From assembly GCF_019279795.1 (NCBI RefSeq), contig NC_056730.1, positions 613,429,890 to 613,493,889 on the forward strand: a stretch of DNA of 64,000 nucleotides, in the 5' to 3' direction. Both the position numbers and the translations under genes were made by a program. This DNA comes from Protopterus annectens. Its lineage: Eukaryota; Chordata; Ceratodontiformes; Protopteridae. The notes beneath the pieces are model-generated. The model was not told where the DNA came from. It saw nothing but the letters and a program-made list of their open reading frames with translations, and ran no database searches. Shown one piece after another: positions 35,944-47,240 of the stretch; position 1 is the first letter of the stretch, and each line of letters opens with the position of its first letter.

Positions 35944-36142
35944 GAGTAAATGATTGTCATAAACAATTGTACATTTACTACACTGTCTCAAACAGACTGG
36001 CAACAGACTGGGATAAAGAAAACTGTGAACTCATGTCAGGAGAGGGACCACTGAGAGATCAGATAACTTCCTAAAAACTTAACTTGGTGAATGATCACAT
36101 TTACAGAATAGAAGGAGCACAGAATTTGGCAATGAATCACAT
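35944..36142 (+). repeat. Direct repeat, right copy, flanking a PLE
   Basis: Partner of 33476-33673. It continues directly into non-PLE DNA, which suggests that the repeat derives from the target locus or from a long terminal repeat-like part of the element. Confidence 0.85.
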
Positions 36143-37575
36143 ACTGCCTACTACCTGGCTTCTACTCCTGCTGGTTTCATTGCAGCTACATACAGCTAGG
36201 AATGCAGCTCTTCTTCTCTCACCAGGAGCAAAGCAGGAATATCACAAACTAGCTGCCGAGAAGCAGGTCACAATCTCTGCAATGAATGGTAGTCTTTAGG
36301 AAAGCTACAAATTAATGCCACTTTGCCCCTCTAGAGCAGAACAGCACACTGATCTTAAGCTGACCCCTGACTCTGTCTGTAGTCTTGCCTCAGATGTTGC
36401 AGATTTGAAAACGTTGCTGGAAAAGCGGGGGGGGGGGGGTTGGCAATGCTCCAGTTATTACACTGTGCACCTAGTTGGTGGTGAGAGAATATGAAAGGGG
36501 GTAACAGAAGTTTTATCAGTCTACAGACAGGACTTTCTCAATATGATCTTGCAATGTTGATTTGTACATGCTGCTGACATAAGACTGGGAAGAACTTCAA
36601 AAGTGAAATTTACATAAGGGTTGGGCAACCCAAAAATCACTAGTTTTATAAGCACAACATGGATAGGGTGAAAATTCAAAAAAGTCACAGGGCAACTTTA
36701 GCAGGCCAGTTACACATATTTAAACAAAGATACTGTTTTCTTTACATATACATTCTACTTCTCAACTCCTTCCACAATTTAGACTGAGTCAAAGAATGCA
36801 ACACAAATATTTACTAAGTGGCCTGATACGGTGAAAAGTCTCTTTTTTTTGTTTTACCTAACCACTCATGGAGACAATTGCATCACACTGAAGTGATGCT
36901 TGTTCAGGAATAGACATCTGGCAGCAGAGACTTTTCAAACCATAATATTCTGTGTGGTCTTGTAAAGTCAATTATGGACTCCTAGATCAGCAATTAGTTT
37001 TCTGAGTAGTCTTAAATATAGATGAAAACAACCCCATTTTTTAAACTGGCACTAACCAAAAACTTTAATTTAAGACTCTCACAAAATGTAAACTAAAAAT
37101 AAAACAACAAAAAATGATAAGAAATTGCAGTAAACAAGAGCAAAAGATAACCAACTGTATAAGTATGCAAACTATAATTTAAGGAATCCACCATAGTCAC
37201 AAGTCACATAAATGAAACCTCACTTTATCTGTTCACATTAAAAAAAATACTACTTCTCATCTCATCCCACAATTCAAGTGTTAAAAATTGCAACACAGAT
37301 GTTTTCTAACTAGACCTGACCACGCATTCTTTTATATAACTCCAAGAAAAAACTGTTTAAAAGTAATACAAATCATTTAAAGTTATACAAGAGCAAAAGG
37401 CAAGAAATAATTAACAGTGCAAATTATAAATCAAGAAGTTCAAAACAGTTACAGAGTAGTCTCTCAGATATGTAAAGTGGCGCATTTAGACATCATCTCA
37501 TGTTGATTTCAGCACCTAATGATTTTGCTAATTTCTCTAGGGAAGTCGCAGTTAATTTCACCTTGCATAGGTGGT
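36143..37575. other. No gene recognised; diverged direct pair
   Basis: Segments near 36750-36845 and 37243-37335 resemble each other (CTACTTCTCA, TTCCACAATT or TCCCACAATT, GCAACACA.AT). There is no coding frame with family resemblance. A G run lies at 36428-36439. Confidence 0.4.
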
Positions 37576-37825
37576 ATTACTGCCTTTGAAAACCAGTAAG
37601 AATCTTAACATTTCTGTACTGGAGCATCTTCCTAAACAGAGATTCTTGCCTCATATAAATAAATAGCCATCACCATACCGCTGCTCTGAAATAACCAGTG
37701 ATTACTGCCTTTGAAAACCAGTAAGAATCTTAACATTTCTGTACTGGAGCATCTTCCTAAATAGAGATTCTTGCCTCATATAAATAAATAGCCATCACCA
37801 TACTGCTGCTCTGAAATACCCAGTG
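37576..37825. repeat. Tandem duplication, two 125-base units
   Basis: ATTACTGCCTTTGAAAACC begins both 37576 and 37701, and the units differ at only a few positions. This is a recent local duplication. Confidence 0.95.
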
Positions 37826-38099
37826 GTGCTTGGGCAAAGCAGTCATGCTTAGGATAAAATGGGTACTTGAACTGATAAAAACATGCATGTATGTATGTAT
37901 GTAGTGCACGGAGCACAGTGATTACACTCTGATATCTGGAAAAATGCAAATCAGTTAAGCGCCACTATAGTGTGGGACGCAATCCCCTTGCACAACTTGT
38001 TAAGGTAGGATCTCTCATTAGGCAGTCAAATCTGCCAATACGAACAGTGACAATCTGTTTTTCCCTGATGTTTATGCTGGTAATTAATCCTGAATTCCT

Positions 38100-38320
38100 C
38101 TTATGAACTTAAAACGTTGCTAGAATAACTAGATTTGTTGTTCTCCTGCATTTTCTGAAGGATTTGAAATCTGAAACTTAAATGTATAGCATTATTTAGA
38201 GACTTCAGTCCTCAGTAATGTCCCTGAAAGCAGATTTTATGAGAAAAAGACCAAACATAAGATGCATAAATCTGGACACTCTGCAAAAATCTGGACAGTT
38301 GAGAGATATGGAAGGTGAGT
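38100..38320 (+). repeat. Unrecognised dispersed repeat, copy 1
   Basis: Shares AACGTTGCTAGAATAAC, TTTTATGAGA, AGACCAAA and AATCTGGACA with 40295-40520 and 61190-61410, in the same order and on the same strand. It has no coding potential. Family unknown. Confidence 0.65.
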
Positions 38321-39139
38321 TCAAACATAAGAGACTGAATTACACTGTCTTGGATAGGGCGCTCTCTTTGAAAGCCAACAAAACACTTAACATTGTTTTT
38401 TTATAACCGATAGTACATGGAGCAGATAGTTTCTCTTGAGTTGAAGCCCTTGGCATCCATGTCTTGAACACATAAGCAGGTTAAGATTGGTGACCCTCTC
38501 ATAATCCTCTATGTTAACAACATGGCTGCCACCACAGTTTCTGGGTTGACTGTAAAAATTAGGCAGCCATGGCAGACATGGCAGGTATGGATTTCTTTTC
38601 TTGCAAAATTGTATACTGAATTTGAAGATTAAAATTTGAAATATTCTGAACCCCCCCTTTCTTCTGCTTTATTTTTATTTCAACAGGTGAATAAATGAAA
38701 TTAGTGGGTTTCAACAGACCACTATGGTAAAACTTGGTGCTTATGTTTAATTGCAAAAGCTTTTGGTTTCATAGATTCATGGGAAGATTAAGAATATAAT
38801 TGTTTTTCATTCCTTCAATGCCCTTTCTAATATAATTACAATTTTATCTAAGTATATTCAGTGGTATAAGGTATATAATAAATGTTTTAGTAAATTGAGA
38901 CTGTATAATTTCTGTGGAGTATCAGTATGCAACATGCTGGACCTACTGACACACATGCAGATATTGTCATGATTGTGTCTGTATGATCTAAGCATATTAC
39001 ATGCCTTTCTTTTAGTCATGATACAGCATGACTACATATTATATGTAATATGATTTAAGAATGTTATTTAAAAAGATACAAACACTATTAATGAAGAATT
39101 AGGAAACTTGATGATGTTGTATAGAGCGGAGCACTGTAA
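38321..39139. other. No gene recognised
   Basis: AT-rich, no coding frame of interest. Confidence 0.4.
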
Positions 39140-39375
39140 ATGACAAGAATATTAAATTGTACTTAACTGTTATTTTTACCTATGCATGGTACTGCTGTGC
39201 ACACATTTTTGACTTGTACTATATTTCTGTGCCCCTACTTTAATATTTTGTAAATATCACAATTACTTGTATTATTTCTGGAACTTTTCTCCCCGGGTCT
39301 CCACTGAAAATGGGCTCCTGGCTCAGTTGGATTAACCCGCTTAACAAATGTCAATAAATAAATAAATAAATAAAG
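39140..39375 (+). mobile_element. L2-like LINE 3' tail
   Basis: GGAACTTTTCTCCCCGGG, GAAAATGGGCTCCTGG, AACAAATGTCAATAAATA and a TAAA array ending at 39375: the same 3' end as the copy at 16877-19839. Confidence 0.85.
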
Positions 39376-40294
39376 GTTTGGTTAGTAATTGAGGAAGAAA
39401 TTAATATGTTTTATAGAAGAATATGCAATGTAAGGGATATAAGCAGTTTGGTGAACCCACTTAATTAGAAAATGAATCAACAAGGAGAGTAATGTCAAAC
39501 TGCATAAAGGTTTGTTTTATCAAAATCATAACAAAGGTTTACTTTATGCCCAAGTTTGCCATAAACAGAAGATCAGAGGTCATTGAGAAACTGTAAGAAT
39601 TTATGCTGCTGTACTTAAGGCTGCTCAATCCACCCACCCTCCCCAAAAAGCTTTCCTATGCTACTAATCTCAATATCCTTAGCCATAATATATTATTGGC
39701 TTCTAATTCTCCAGGTCTTTCCATTTGAGCAAGTTGCAGCACACGGCTGATAATTGTGATATTTTGATGGGTTTTGGATTGTTGGACTAGTTTTGAAGAA
39801 ACATTTCAACTTTTCCTTTTATTGTCTTAGTCACTGTGTTACTGGTTATGTTTTTTTGCTCTTTGTGTGGCAATAAATTGAACTTTCTTATCAAGATTAT
39901 TTTGTTAGACAATGGCCAGTTGCTATTATGTCATCAATAGCTTTTAAGTGTAGTTATGGAAAGTAGATTTCAGTGTCCAGTGTAATGACAGGTATCTTAT
40001 CTGTTTATGGGCAAAACTCAACACTTATTTAATGATGCTGCCTTAGATGCTCATGAACAAGGCATTTGAAGATCTACTTAAGTATAGAAGGACTGATAAT
40101 TCAGCCTTGTCATCATGCTATAATCCCCAAGGATGGAGTCTCCTGGTCAGAGCTTGCTAATTAACACCACACAGGATTTGGGCACTGCTCTGTTTATCCT
40201 GCCACAAAGCTAACTGTGGTCCATACCACTCGAACTCTTAGCAGAAAAAGCTCTGGACAAAACCAAAATAATGACGGAACAAAGGCCCAAAACC
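39376..40294. other. No gene recognised
   Basis: AT-rich, no coding frame or recognisable repeat. Confidence 0.4.
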
Positions 40295-40520
40295 TGGGGC
40301 TGGTTTTAAAAGTTGCAAGAATAATAGGTTACGAGTTAGTGTGCATTTTCTTAAGAATGCAAAATCTGAAACTTAAATGATTCTCATTATTGTGTCATCA
40401 GTCTACAATGATATTCCAGGAATCCAATAGTTTTATGAGATACAGACCAAAAATAGGAGGCAAAAATCTAGGCATTCAATCAAATTCTGGACAGTTGAGA
40501 TGAGAGATGGGCATGAATCT
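40295..40520 (+). repeat. Unrecognised dispersed repeat, copy 2
   Basis: AAAGTTGCAAGAATAATAGG, TTTTATGAGA, CAGACCAAAAATAGGAGG, then TCTGGACAGTTGAGA. Same order of blocks as the copies at 38100 and 61190. The preceding sequence (CTCTGGACAAAACCAAAATA near 40250) also matches 61130-61145, so the repeat may start earlier. Confidence 0.65.
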
Positions 40521-40959
40521 GGAGAATTGAATTAAGTTTGCTGTAAGATAGAACTGTTCCAGATTTATTTTTTCAAAATCTGGTGCCTCATGAAATTGTT
40601 GACACAGCTGTATGTCCCTAGTTTTTGGGTATGATGTCAAACTATCTTAGAAAAAAATGAGAAAACAGAACAGAGAAATTATATCTGGCAAGCACAAGTC
40701 ATGTGCAGTTTAGTCGTCATATGACATTCTGTGCAAAGATGTTTTAAATAATGCAAAGCTTGCAGACAAATTAATTTCCTGGTTAGCACTAAAGGTTGTA
40801 CAGATTCCAGACCTGAATGCAGCAGGACTTGTTAGTACAAAGACGGCAAGAGTGTCAACATATTCGTTGACCCAAAATAAATCAAGGAACTGCAGGATCA
40901 GCCACTGATGATCATCATCATCGTGGTTATCACAAATACCTGCACAAGGTATTGTCAGT

Positions 40960-41260
40960 CATTTGCAAAATAAATAGAATATGTTGGAGGGACAAGGTTG
41001 TATCAGAAAATATCACTTCTGTGGAACTGCCTGTCACACCACATAAAGCAAAATACTTATCCTACTGTGCTCAAATATAATTTGGATGAATGGATGGGTA
41101 ACTACAAATTAACTCCCAGTTTAGCACTTCTGTCCCTCAAAGACAGATAAAACATATGTCACAACATATTCTTGTTTGGCCCATATCTGGGTTATTTGTA
41201 TGCAAAATATAAGGGCTAAAACCTATCATGGGAATATTAGTCTAGTCTTGTTAAGATCCT
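40960..41260 (+). mobile_element. CR1-like LINE 3' end remnant
   Basis: AATAGAATATGTTGGAGGGA near 40975 corresponds to NRTCWRD of the younger CR1, and TTTGGATGAATGGATGGG near 41083 to NLDEWMG. The 3' UTR fades out near 41260. Confidence 0.6.
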
Positions 41261-41399
41261 CACATTTCAATAGCCTAGTAATTAACTATGAATCTGTCCT
41301 AGACAGCAAAAAACAATTTGGTTGAGGATTCTTTAAAACAGAATATTTCAATCTCATTATTCCCTATAAACACAATGTGGACTGAATGGTAAGAAAAGT

Positions 41400-42163
41400 T
41401 TTGAAGTCTGTCTGTTTCCATTAACTAATATACCTTTACAATTAGTATTCATTTGCTATGTTGTTTGCTTTGCCTGGTTTCTGATCACTATCAGTACAGA
41501 TCAATGCCTTGTGTTATGGAAGTACAATATGTACTAATATGGTGACACTGCTACTGCTGTCCAGGTAGGGTATATAATCTTTCCTTATCTGGTTGACAGG
41601 CTCTTGGTAATAAATGCCAAAGAGCATTTGATACTGTCAACCTTTTCTCTTTATACCTTCAAGACCATTAGTTCCTAAATTGTTATTTCTGTGCTCTGAG
41701 GTCCATGCAAAGTCCCAAACAGAATGTTCATTCTTCTAAATGCAAGTTAAATGTTTCACTGAGTCTCAGCAAGACTTTTTTTCTGTCCATGGAAATGTCA
41801 CTGGTGACTTCGATTTAAGAAAAAAACACATGCTGAACATAACTGTGGTAATGTTGTCTGTACATTGCACCTTGGTTTGTCAAAGGCATTTGATATGTCA
41901 GCTACTGACTGTTTCTAAGTTGAATTTGAGTAATTTACTATTTGCTGATATTACTTAGTGGTTCATTGGCTACATTGACTGCAGATGGTAGACTGTAAGA
42001 TGGGAAAATACCACCCCCCTCATCTATTTATAACAAAATGTTTTTTTGTGGGGGCTCTGCTTAGCCAAGTGCTACTAATCATTTACTTGAATTACATTTG
42101 TAAATACTGGGGTTCAGCGAGGAAACTTAATATGCTAATTACTTGATACTGCTCTGTTAAGCT

Positions 42164-42243
<80 letters not shown>

Positions 42244-43010
42244 ATAGTCAGTACTTGTATGGATGTAACTCTGTTCAAACCTCACTAGTTATTTAGATTG
42301 CACCCAAATGTCCTCAAAACAAAATGCACATTGTCACTATTGTACTGTTGTGGGCAAATACCAGCCTTTACTCCACCTTGTTTGGATTTTCTTATTAGCA
42401 GTGTGGATTACTCATCCATTCAAGCTGTAAAATCTGCAAGTTTTTAGGGGTCATCTCTTGGACAGTGAACTCAGGTTTGCTTAATGTATCAATACCTTCA
42501 TTATATCAATCAAAGGCTTGGCATGGAATACACTGCCTAGGCATTTATAATCAATTATACCAGAATTGCTGCATCCTACAATGTGTTGCTGCACAGCTTC
42601 CTGTATACTTTCCAAGGACTCAATAAACTTCTCACAACTATTTCACACAAATCTGAGCAAGCCTGTAAAAAAGTGAATGTTTTGCTTCTGGTATACTTTC
42701 AGTGTCTCACCCCTGTAAACATTTTAAGGCAAACTAACAGTAACTTATAGGCTAATATGCTGTAATTAATTTCAAAAATTATCTAAGACACTCCTCTACT
42801 ACTTTTTTCCATTGGCATCTTCCTAGTGGAAGTCAATCCATTTATCAACAGAAAAAATTATTCAACCTGTGGTCTCTACATAGAAAAAGAGCACAATATA
42901 CTTGCTATCAGTATAAAAGAGCTTGCCTTCAACAAAAGATTAAAGTAACATCTGATCTTACTTTTCTAAATTATTTTATTACTTATTCTAACGCTGAACC
43001 ATCACAAAAA
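41400..43010 (+). mobile_element. Old L2-like LINE, reverse transcriptase to C-terminus
   Basis: Very degraded. GTCAAAGGCATTTGATATG near 41878 reads SKAFDM (RT motif A), CTTAGCCAAGTGCTACTAAT near 42060 sits where motif B belongs, and CACCCAAATGTCCTCAAAAC near 42300 reads HPNVLKT (the NPxKT box). TTTTTAGGGGTCATCTCTTG near 42440 reads FLGVISW. A GT array has grown inside it. Confidence 0.5.
42165..42240. repeat. (GT)n microsatellite
   Basis: Uninterrupted TG array of about 76 bases. Confidence 0.97.
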
Positions 43011-43389
43011 TTACCTAATCTGCACATGTTTTAAAGCACTAGGAATAATACATGCACAAAAACCATAAATAATCACAATCCACAAAACATTCTTGAAAAT
43101 TCTAACAAAATTTCTCCTCTACCGTTACCGATTTAACAAAAGAAGACTACATCCTACTTTGTTATCAGACAGGCTTAACAAAAAAGGTGACAAAGAGTAA
43201 TGCCCTTCTGATACTATACCAAGTAATTTTCCATGTGGCACTCCTAATCCCCTTCTGCTGGTTTTCTGTGTCCTACCATTACAATATTAATTATAAGATC
43301 TATAAGCAATGATCTCACTTTCTCATTGGAGGTTGGTTGTAAAGAGTTCCATTGCTGAAGAATATAAAATCTTACATCTGGGGACTATT

Positions 43390-44457
43390 TAGGTTCATAT
43401 GTTCATAGGTGAGTACTAAGCGATCATTCTCTAGACCATTTCAATCCTAGAAAAAAATATTGAAAAGTTTCCTCTAGCCTCAAGGAGGGCATGACAAGAT
43501 AGATCAGAGGAGACTTTGAGGCTGCCCATTCAGTTATCTATGTATACCTTGAAGGTAGCAAGGGTGATATTCTGCTCGGCATATAGTGAAAGGTAGTTCT
43601 TGAGATGAGTGATACATTGGGATACAAATACATCATGTCAACATGTCTTATCAGATGATAAAGGATCAGTTTTTTAGCCACATATTTGAGCTATCATTAG
43701 TTCTACAAAGGAATAGGAAGTCAGACAGAGCTGGATCTTTCATGGCTCCAAATGCTAAACACAGATCTTCATGACGAATCTGTAAATGACTGAGCACAAA
43801 GAAAGGACTGCCAGTCTCTCCTGATAACTAAGATTTGTGAGGCCACAGATATTTTCATTTATGAATTTCTGAGGTCTCTCAAGCTGTCTAATAGCTGTAG
43901 ACAAATATATAGCCAATAATGTATTACACTTAGTGATGGGTCTGATAAGATACATGTAAAGGGGAATTAAGACTTCCTTGGATCTAGTGGAGATACATTT
44001 AGAAATTAGGTAAGCCAGATAAAAGGCTTTCTGAACTACTCTGGAATCATGATGGTCAAATGAGAAGGAATTATCAGCAAGAGTGCCTAGTTCCTATGTT
44101 TTCTGTACTAAAGTGAGTTATGCTGCATTCCCTTTGCATTTGATTTGATAGCATTGTCCTTGCACCAATTGTTAACACAGTCCAGCCCACGTTAGAGCAA
44201 TTGTAAGCCAAATGAAGATCGAATAACAACACCTTATTTACAGTCATCTACAAACTTAGGTAACCATAGGCTAGGACTGTTGGCCTGAAGGTTTGAGAAA
44301 TATACAATAAATTGTATAGGGTCCAAATGACCCCCATCCTATACCACTGGTAACTTTTTTTTGCTTTCAAAAGTGGCACCTGTCAATCTAACCACATGGC
44401 TTGTATTAGACAACCAGTTTGTGATTCATTGCAGAATGTAAGGATTTATATTCACAC
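43390..44457 (-). mobile_element. CR1-like LINE, 3' part
   Basis: Minus-strand RT-to-tail segment. It runs from NPYILQ and ITNWL (near 44400-44455) through the FADD-equivalent FVDDCK near 44240 and PLYMYLIRPITKCNTLL with QLERPQKFINENICG (43755-43955) to a 3' end at GAACATATGAACC (reversed, 43390-43405). Its 5' edge abuts the inverted piece at 44458-44545. Confidence 0.75.
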
Positions 44458-44545
44458 GTACGGCAACTGTGGTCCCACTCCACAAAGGCGGTACCTCTAC
44501 GGACCCTGGAAATTACCGCCCCATAAGCTCAACAAGCCTGGTTTT
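44458..44545 (+). mobile_element. Inverted 5' segment of the same CR1-like LINE
   Basis: GGCAACTGTGGTCCCACTCC and the following bases read ATVVPLHKGG, then TSTDPGNYRPIS, the RT region upstream of the part kept at 43390-44457, but on the opposite strand. Such a junction is the usual product of twin priming during LINE insertion. Confidence 0.7.
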
Positions 44546-45290
44546 TTCGTAGACATTAAAGAGTATACCAAGGCAGAATCTTCTTTAGACAAAGCCAAGT
44601 TGATGAGAGCCCATGTTCAGCTTAATGAAGTCTGAGATAATGCGCTCCATAGTTTTACTGGGATGTAGATGCAAATGGCCACATTCAGCAAGAGATGTGT
44701 GATACAGCTCCCATTGTCTGTTGTGCATCCATGTAATCTAACTCCAATCTTTTTTTTTTCTTTTTAAAATAGTTTGCCATCCTCCATGAATTCATAACAA
44801 CTCTTCAAAATTTCAAATGGCAAATTCTGACATTTCTCAAGGCATGCATAATAGAGATTCAAGAGATGGACTCAGTCCAGAAATTATCTGTCTTATCTTA
44901 CTATTTGCATCTTTAGCACCTGGATAATTATTATCAAAAACTGCAGAAAAGAATGCAACCCATCTTGCAAGCACTTAAATCAGAAAAGACAAAACCTACC
45001 TTTAATACTGCAATGCACATTAAATCCACAGTTCTACATAAGATGCCAGATTTGAAAGACCTACTCTTGTCTTTCAATAGAGTGCTCAAAATAAAACAAG
45101 AGAGTTGCAGAACTGAAGTAGGAATGACTTATTTTGTTTCAATAGCTAAAGCTGTTAATAAGTTAGCATCCCCTGGAGCAGTTTTGCCTGTTACCATTGG
45201 CACATTTGAAAACAGATTTGACGATCTGAGGGGTTGATCCTTGTAGAACAACTTTCGTATTTGTGGTTGGTCAGTGGGAGAGTAAAGTAA
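44546..45290 (+). other. No gene recognised; one unassigned open frame
   Basis: A frame of 94 codons (44953-45237) contains TVLHKMPDLKDLLLSFNRVL and a distal FENRFDDLRG, faintly like the middle of hAT-derived (ZBED/GTF2IRD2-type) transposases. That similarity is too weak for a call. It stops 50 bases before DIRS element B. Confidence 0.25.
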
Positions 45291-45506
45291 AGTACAGTTG
45301 TGTACCTACCATAAATGTAGATGTTCGAGTGTATTCACTGTTGCAGTCTTTACAATTGGGTTATCCTGCTGGCAAGCTACCCGCAGTCGGCCTGAATTCC
45401 AAAGTCCTGGTCCGGCGTCGGTTGTTGTCGCCTCCTCCCTGATGTCAGTGTGCCAGGGGTATAAAAGATGCAGCCGACACCATTTTCTTCAGTTTTTCTT
45501 GCCCCA
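45291..45506 (+). repeat. Left terminal inverted repeat of DIRS element B
   Basis: Its reverse complement is found at about 50655-50823. The outer part (TACAGTTGTGTACC, GTAGATGTTCGAG) is left-specific and recurs only in the internal complementary region. It has a TATAAAA near 45461. Confidence 0.87.
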
Positions 45507-45674
45507 GATGTCAGGTGCCCCCAAAAGGGTAGACTGATTTATGCCAATAAATATGCATGCAGTAAAGTAAACTCTCCCTTCATCTACAAGCAAATACACC
45601 ACATAGGTTGTATAGAATAGAGAAGTACAGATAAGTCCCAGCAAAGGAAAGGGGGATCCTGGGTGGGTAACCTG

Positions 45675-45775
45675 GACTGCAACAGTGAATACACTCGAAC
45701 ATCTACATTTATGGTAGGTACACAACTGTACTATGTTCATCGTGTTTCACTGTTGCAGTCATTACAATTGGGTTG
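45675..45775 (-). repeat. Internal complementary region of DIRS element B
   Basis: Reverse complements of the left end and of the right end (ATGTTCATCGTG) are fused near 45733. Confidence 0.87.
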
Positions 45776-45805
45776 AATCCCAAAGCTAAGGTTGGGAGGC
45801 TGGGG

Positions 45806-46795
45806 CTAAATAGGATTAGGAGAGGCTATGAGGCCCTGCAGAACTGCAGTGGCAAAGCCTGCCCTGGATTTAGAGTAGAGAGGTAAGTGATAATGCTTTC
45901 TAAAAGTGTGCACTGAACTCCAAGTTGCAGCCTCTAAGATGTCTTTGGTTGGTACTCCTCTGAGGAAGGCTGCTGAAGTGGCTGCTGCTCTAGTTGAATG
46001 TGGCCTAATGCCCTTAGGCACTGATTTGCCATGCTGTGAATAGCACAAATGAATACAGTGGCCTATCCACTTGGAAATAGTCTGCTTTGAGATAGCCTTT
46101 CCTTGTGATCCTGCAGCATATGCCACTAGAAGTTGTGCAGTCTTTCTGAAAGCTTTGGTTCTGTCCAAGTAGAAGCATAGCTGTCTGTGAATGTCCAAAG
46201 AATGCAGAAGTCTCTCACCCTTATTCTGTGGGTTTGGATAAAAAGTAGGCAAATGAATTGTTTGGTTCAGGGCCACACTGGACACTACCTTAGGCATAAA
46301 TGTCGGGTTTGTCCTCAGAGAAACCCTGTCAGGATGGAAAATGATGAAAGGTTCCATAGCCATGAGTGCCTGTAACTCTGAGACTCATCTTGCAGAGGTT
46401 ATTGCTAGGAGCAGAGCTGTTTTCCAGGATAAGAATTTTATATCAGCTGTAGAGGCTGGCTCAAAAGGAGGAAATGTGAGTTTTTCCAAGACAAAATTGA
46501 GGTCCCATGCAGGTATTGGTGCTCTCCTTGTGGGTCTTATGTTTTTGGCCCCTATGAGGTACTGCCTTAGTAATGGATGAGAAAAAATAGGTGGTTCTGT
46601 ATTGTAATGTGCTGAAATGGCAGAAGCATGAATCTTAATTGATGAAAGGGATAGGTCTTTGTCCAGCATCTCAGTTAAGTATTGCAAAATCGTGTCAATT
46701 CCTTGTGCCTGGTTCCAAGCACAGAATCTCTTCCATGTTTCTGCATAAGATTTTCTGGTGCTAGGCCTCCTGGCCTCCAAAATAACATCCATCAC
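45806..46795 (-). pseudogene. Tyrosine recombinase region of DIRS element B (fossil)
   Basis: LEARRPSTRKSYAETWKRF at the N-terminal side near 46720-46780. Catalytic end with RPHSTRA (H-x-x-R), ATWSSVHTFRKHYHLPL and FATAVLQGL at 45806-46010. This is the same domain as in element A. Confidence 0.83.
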
Positions 46796-47240
46796 CGCTT
46801 TAGAGAGAGAGAAGTGTTTTGAATGGTTACATTATCCACCATGTTGCCAGATTTAAGGTCCTGAGTTGGCTGTGCAGGATCTGACTGTTTTGTTGGGTCA
46901 ATAAGTGAGGAATTAGAGGTAATGTCCAGGCTGGGTATTGAGACAAGTTCTTTAGGATTGGGTACCACTGCTGGCATGGCCAGTCTGGGGCAATCAGTAT
47001 CATTTTTGGCTTCTCTTGTCTGACCTTTAGGAGCACCTTGGTGAGGAGTGGCAGTGGAGGAAAGGCATATACTGTTAGGTTTTTCCAGCTGAATGATAGA
47101 GCATCCACTTTCCATGCTTGCTTGTGATAAGTCCTTGTGCAGAATCTCTGTAGTTGGCAGTTGTGAGCGGAGGCAAATAGGTCTATGTCTGGGCATCCCC
47201 AGTTCCTTGTTATCATGCTGAAGACTTGTGGATCCAATTT

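Noticed and set aside
33476-36142. Direct repeats as retroviral LTRs
   Set aside because: The enclosed element is a PLE (DKGG box, GIY-YIG); there is no Gag, protease, integrase, primer-binding site or TG...CA ends.
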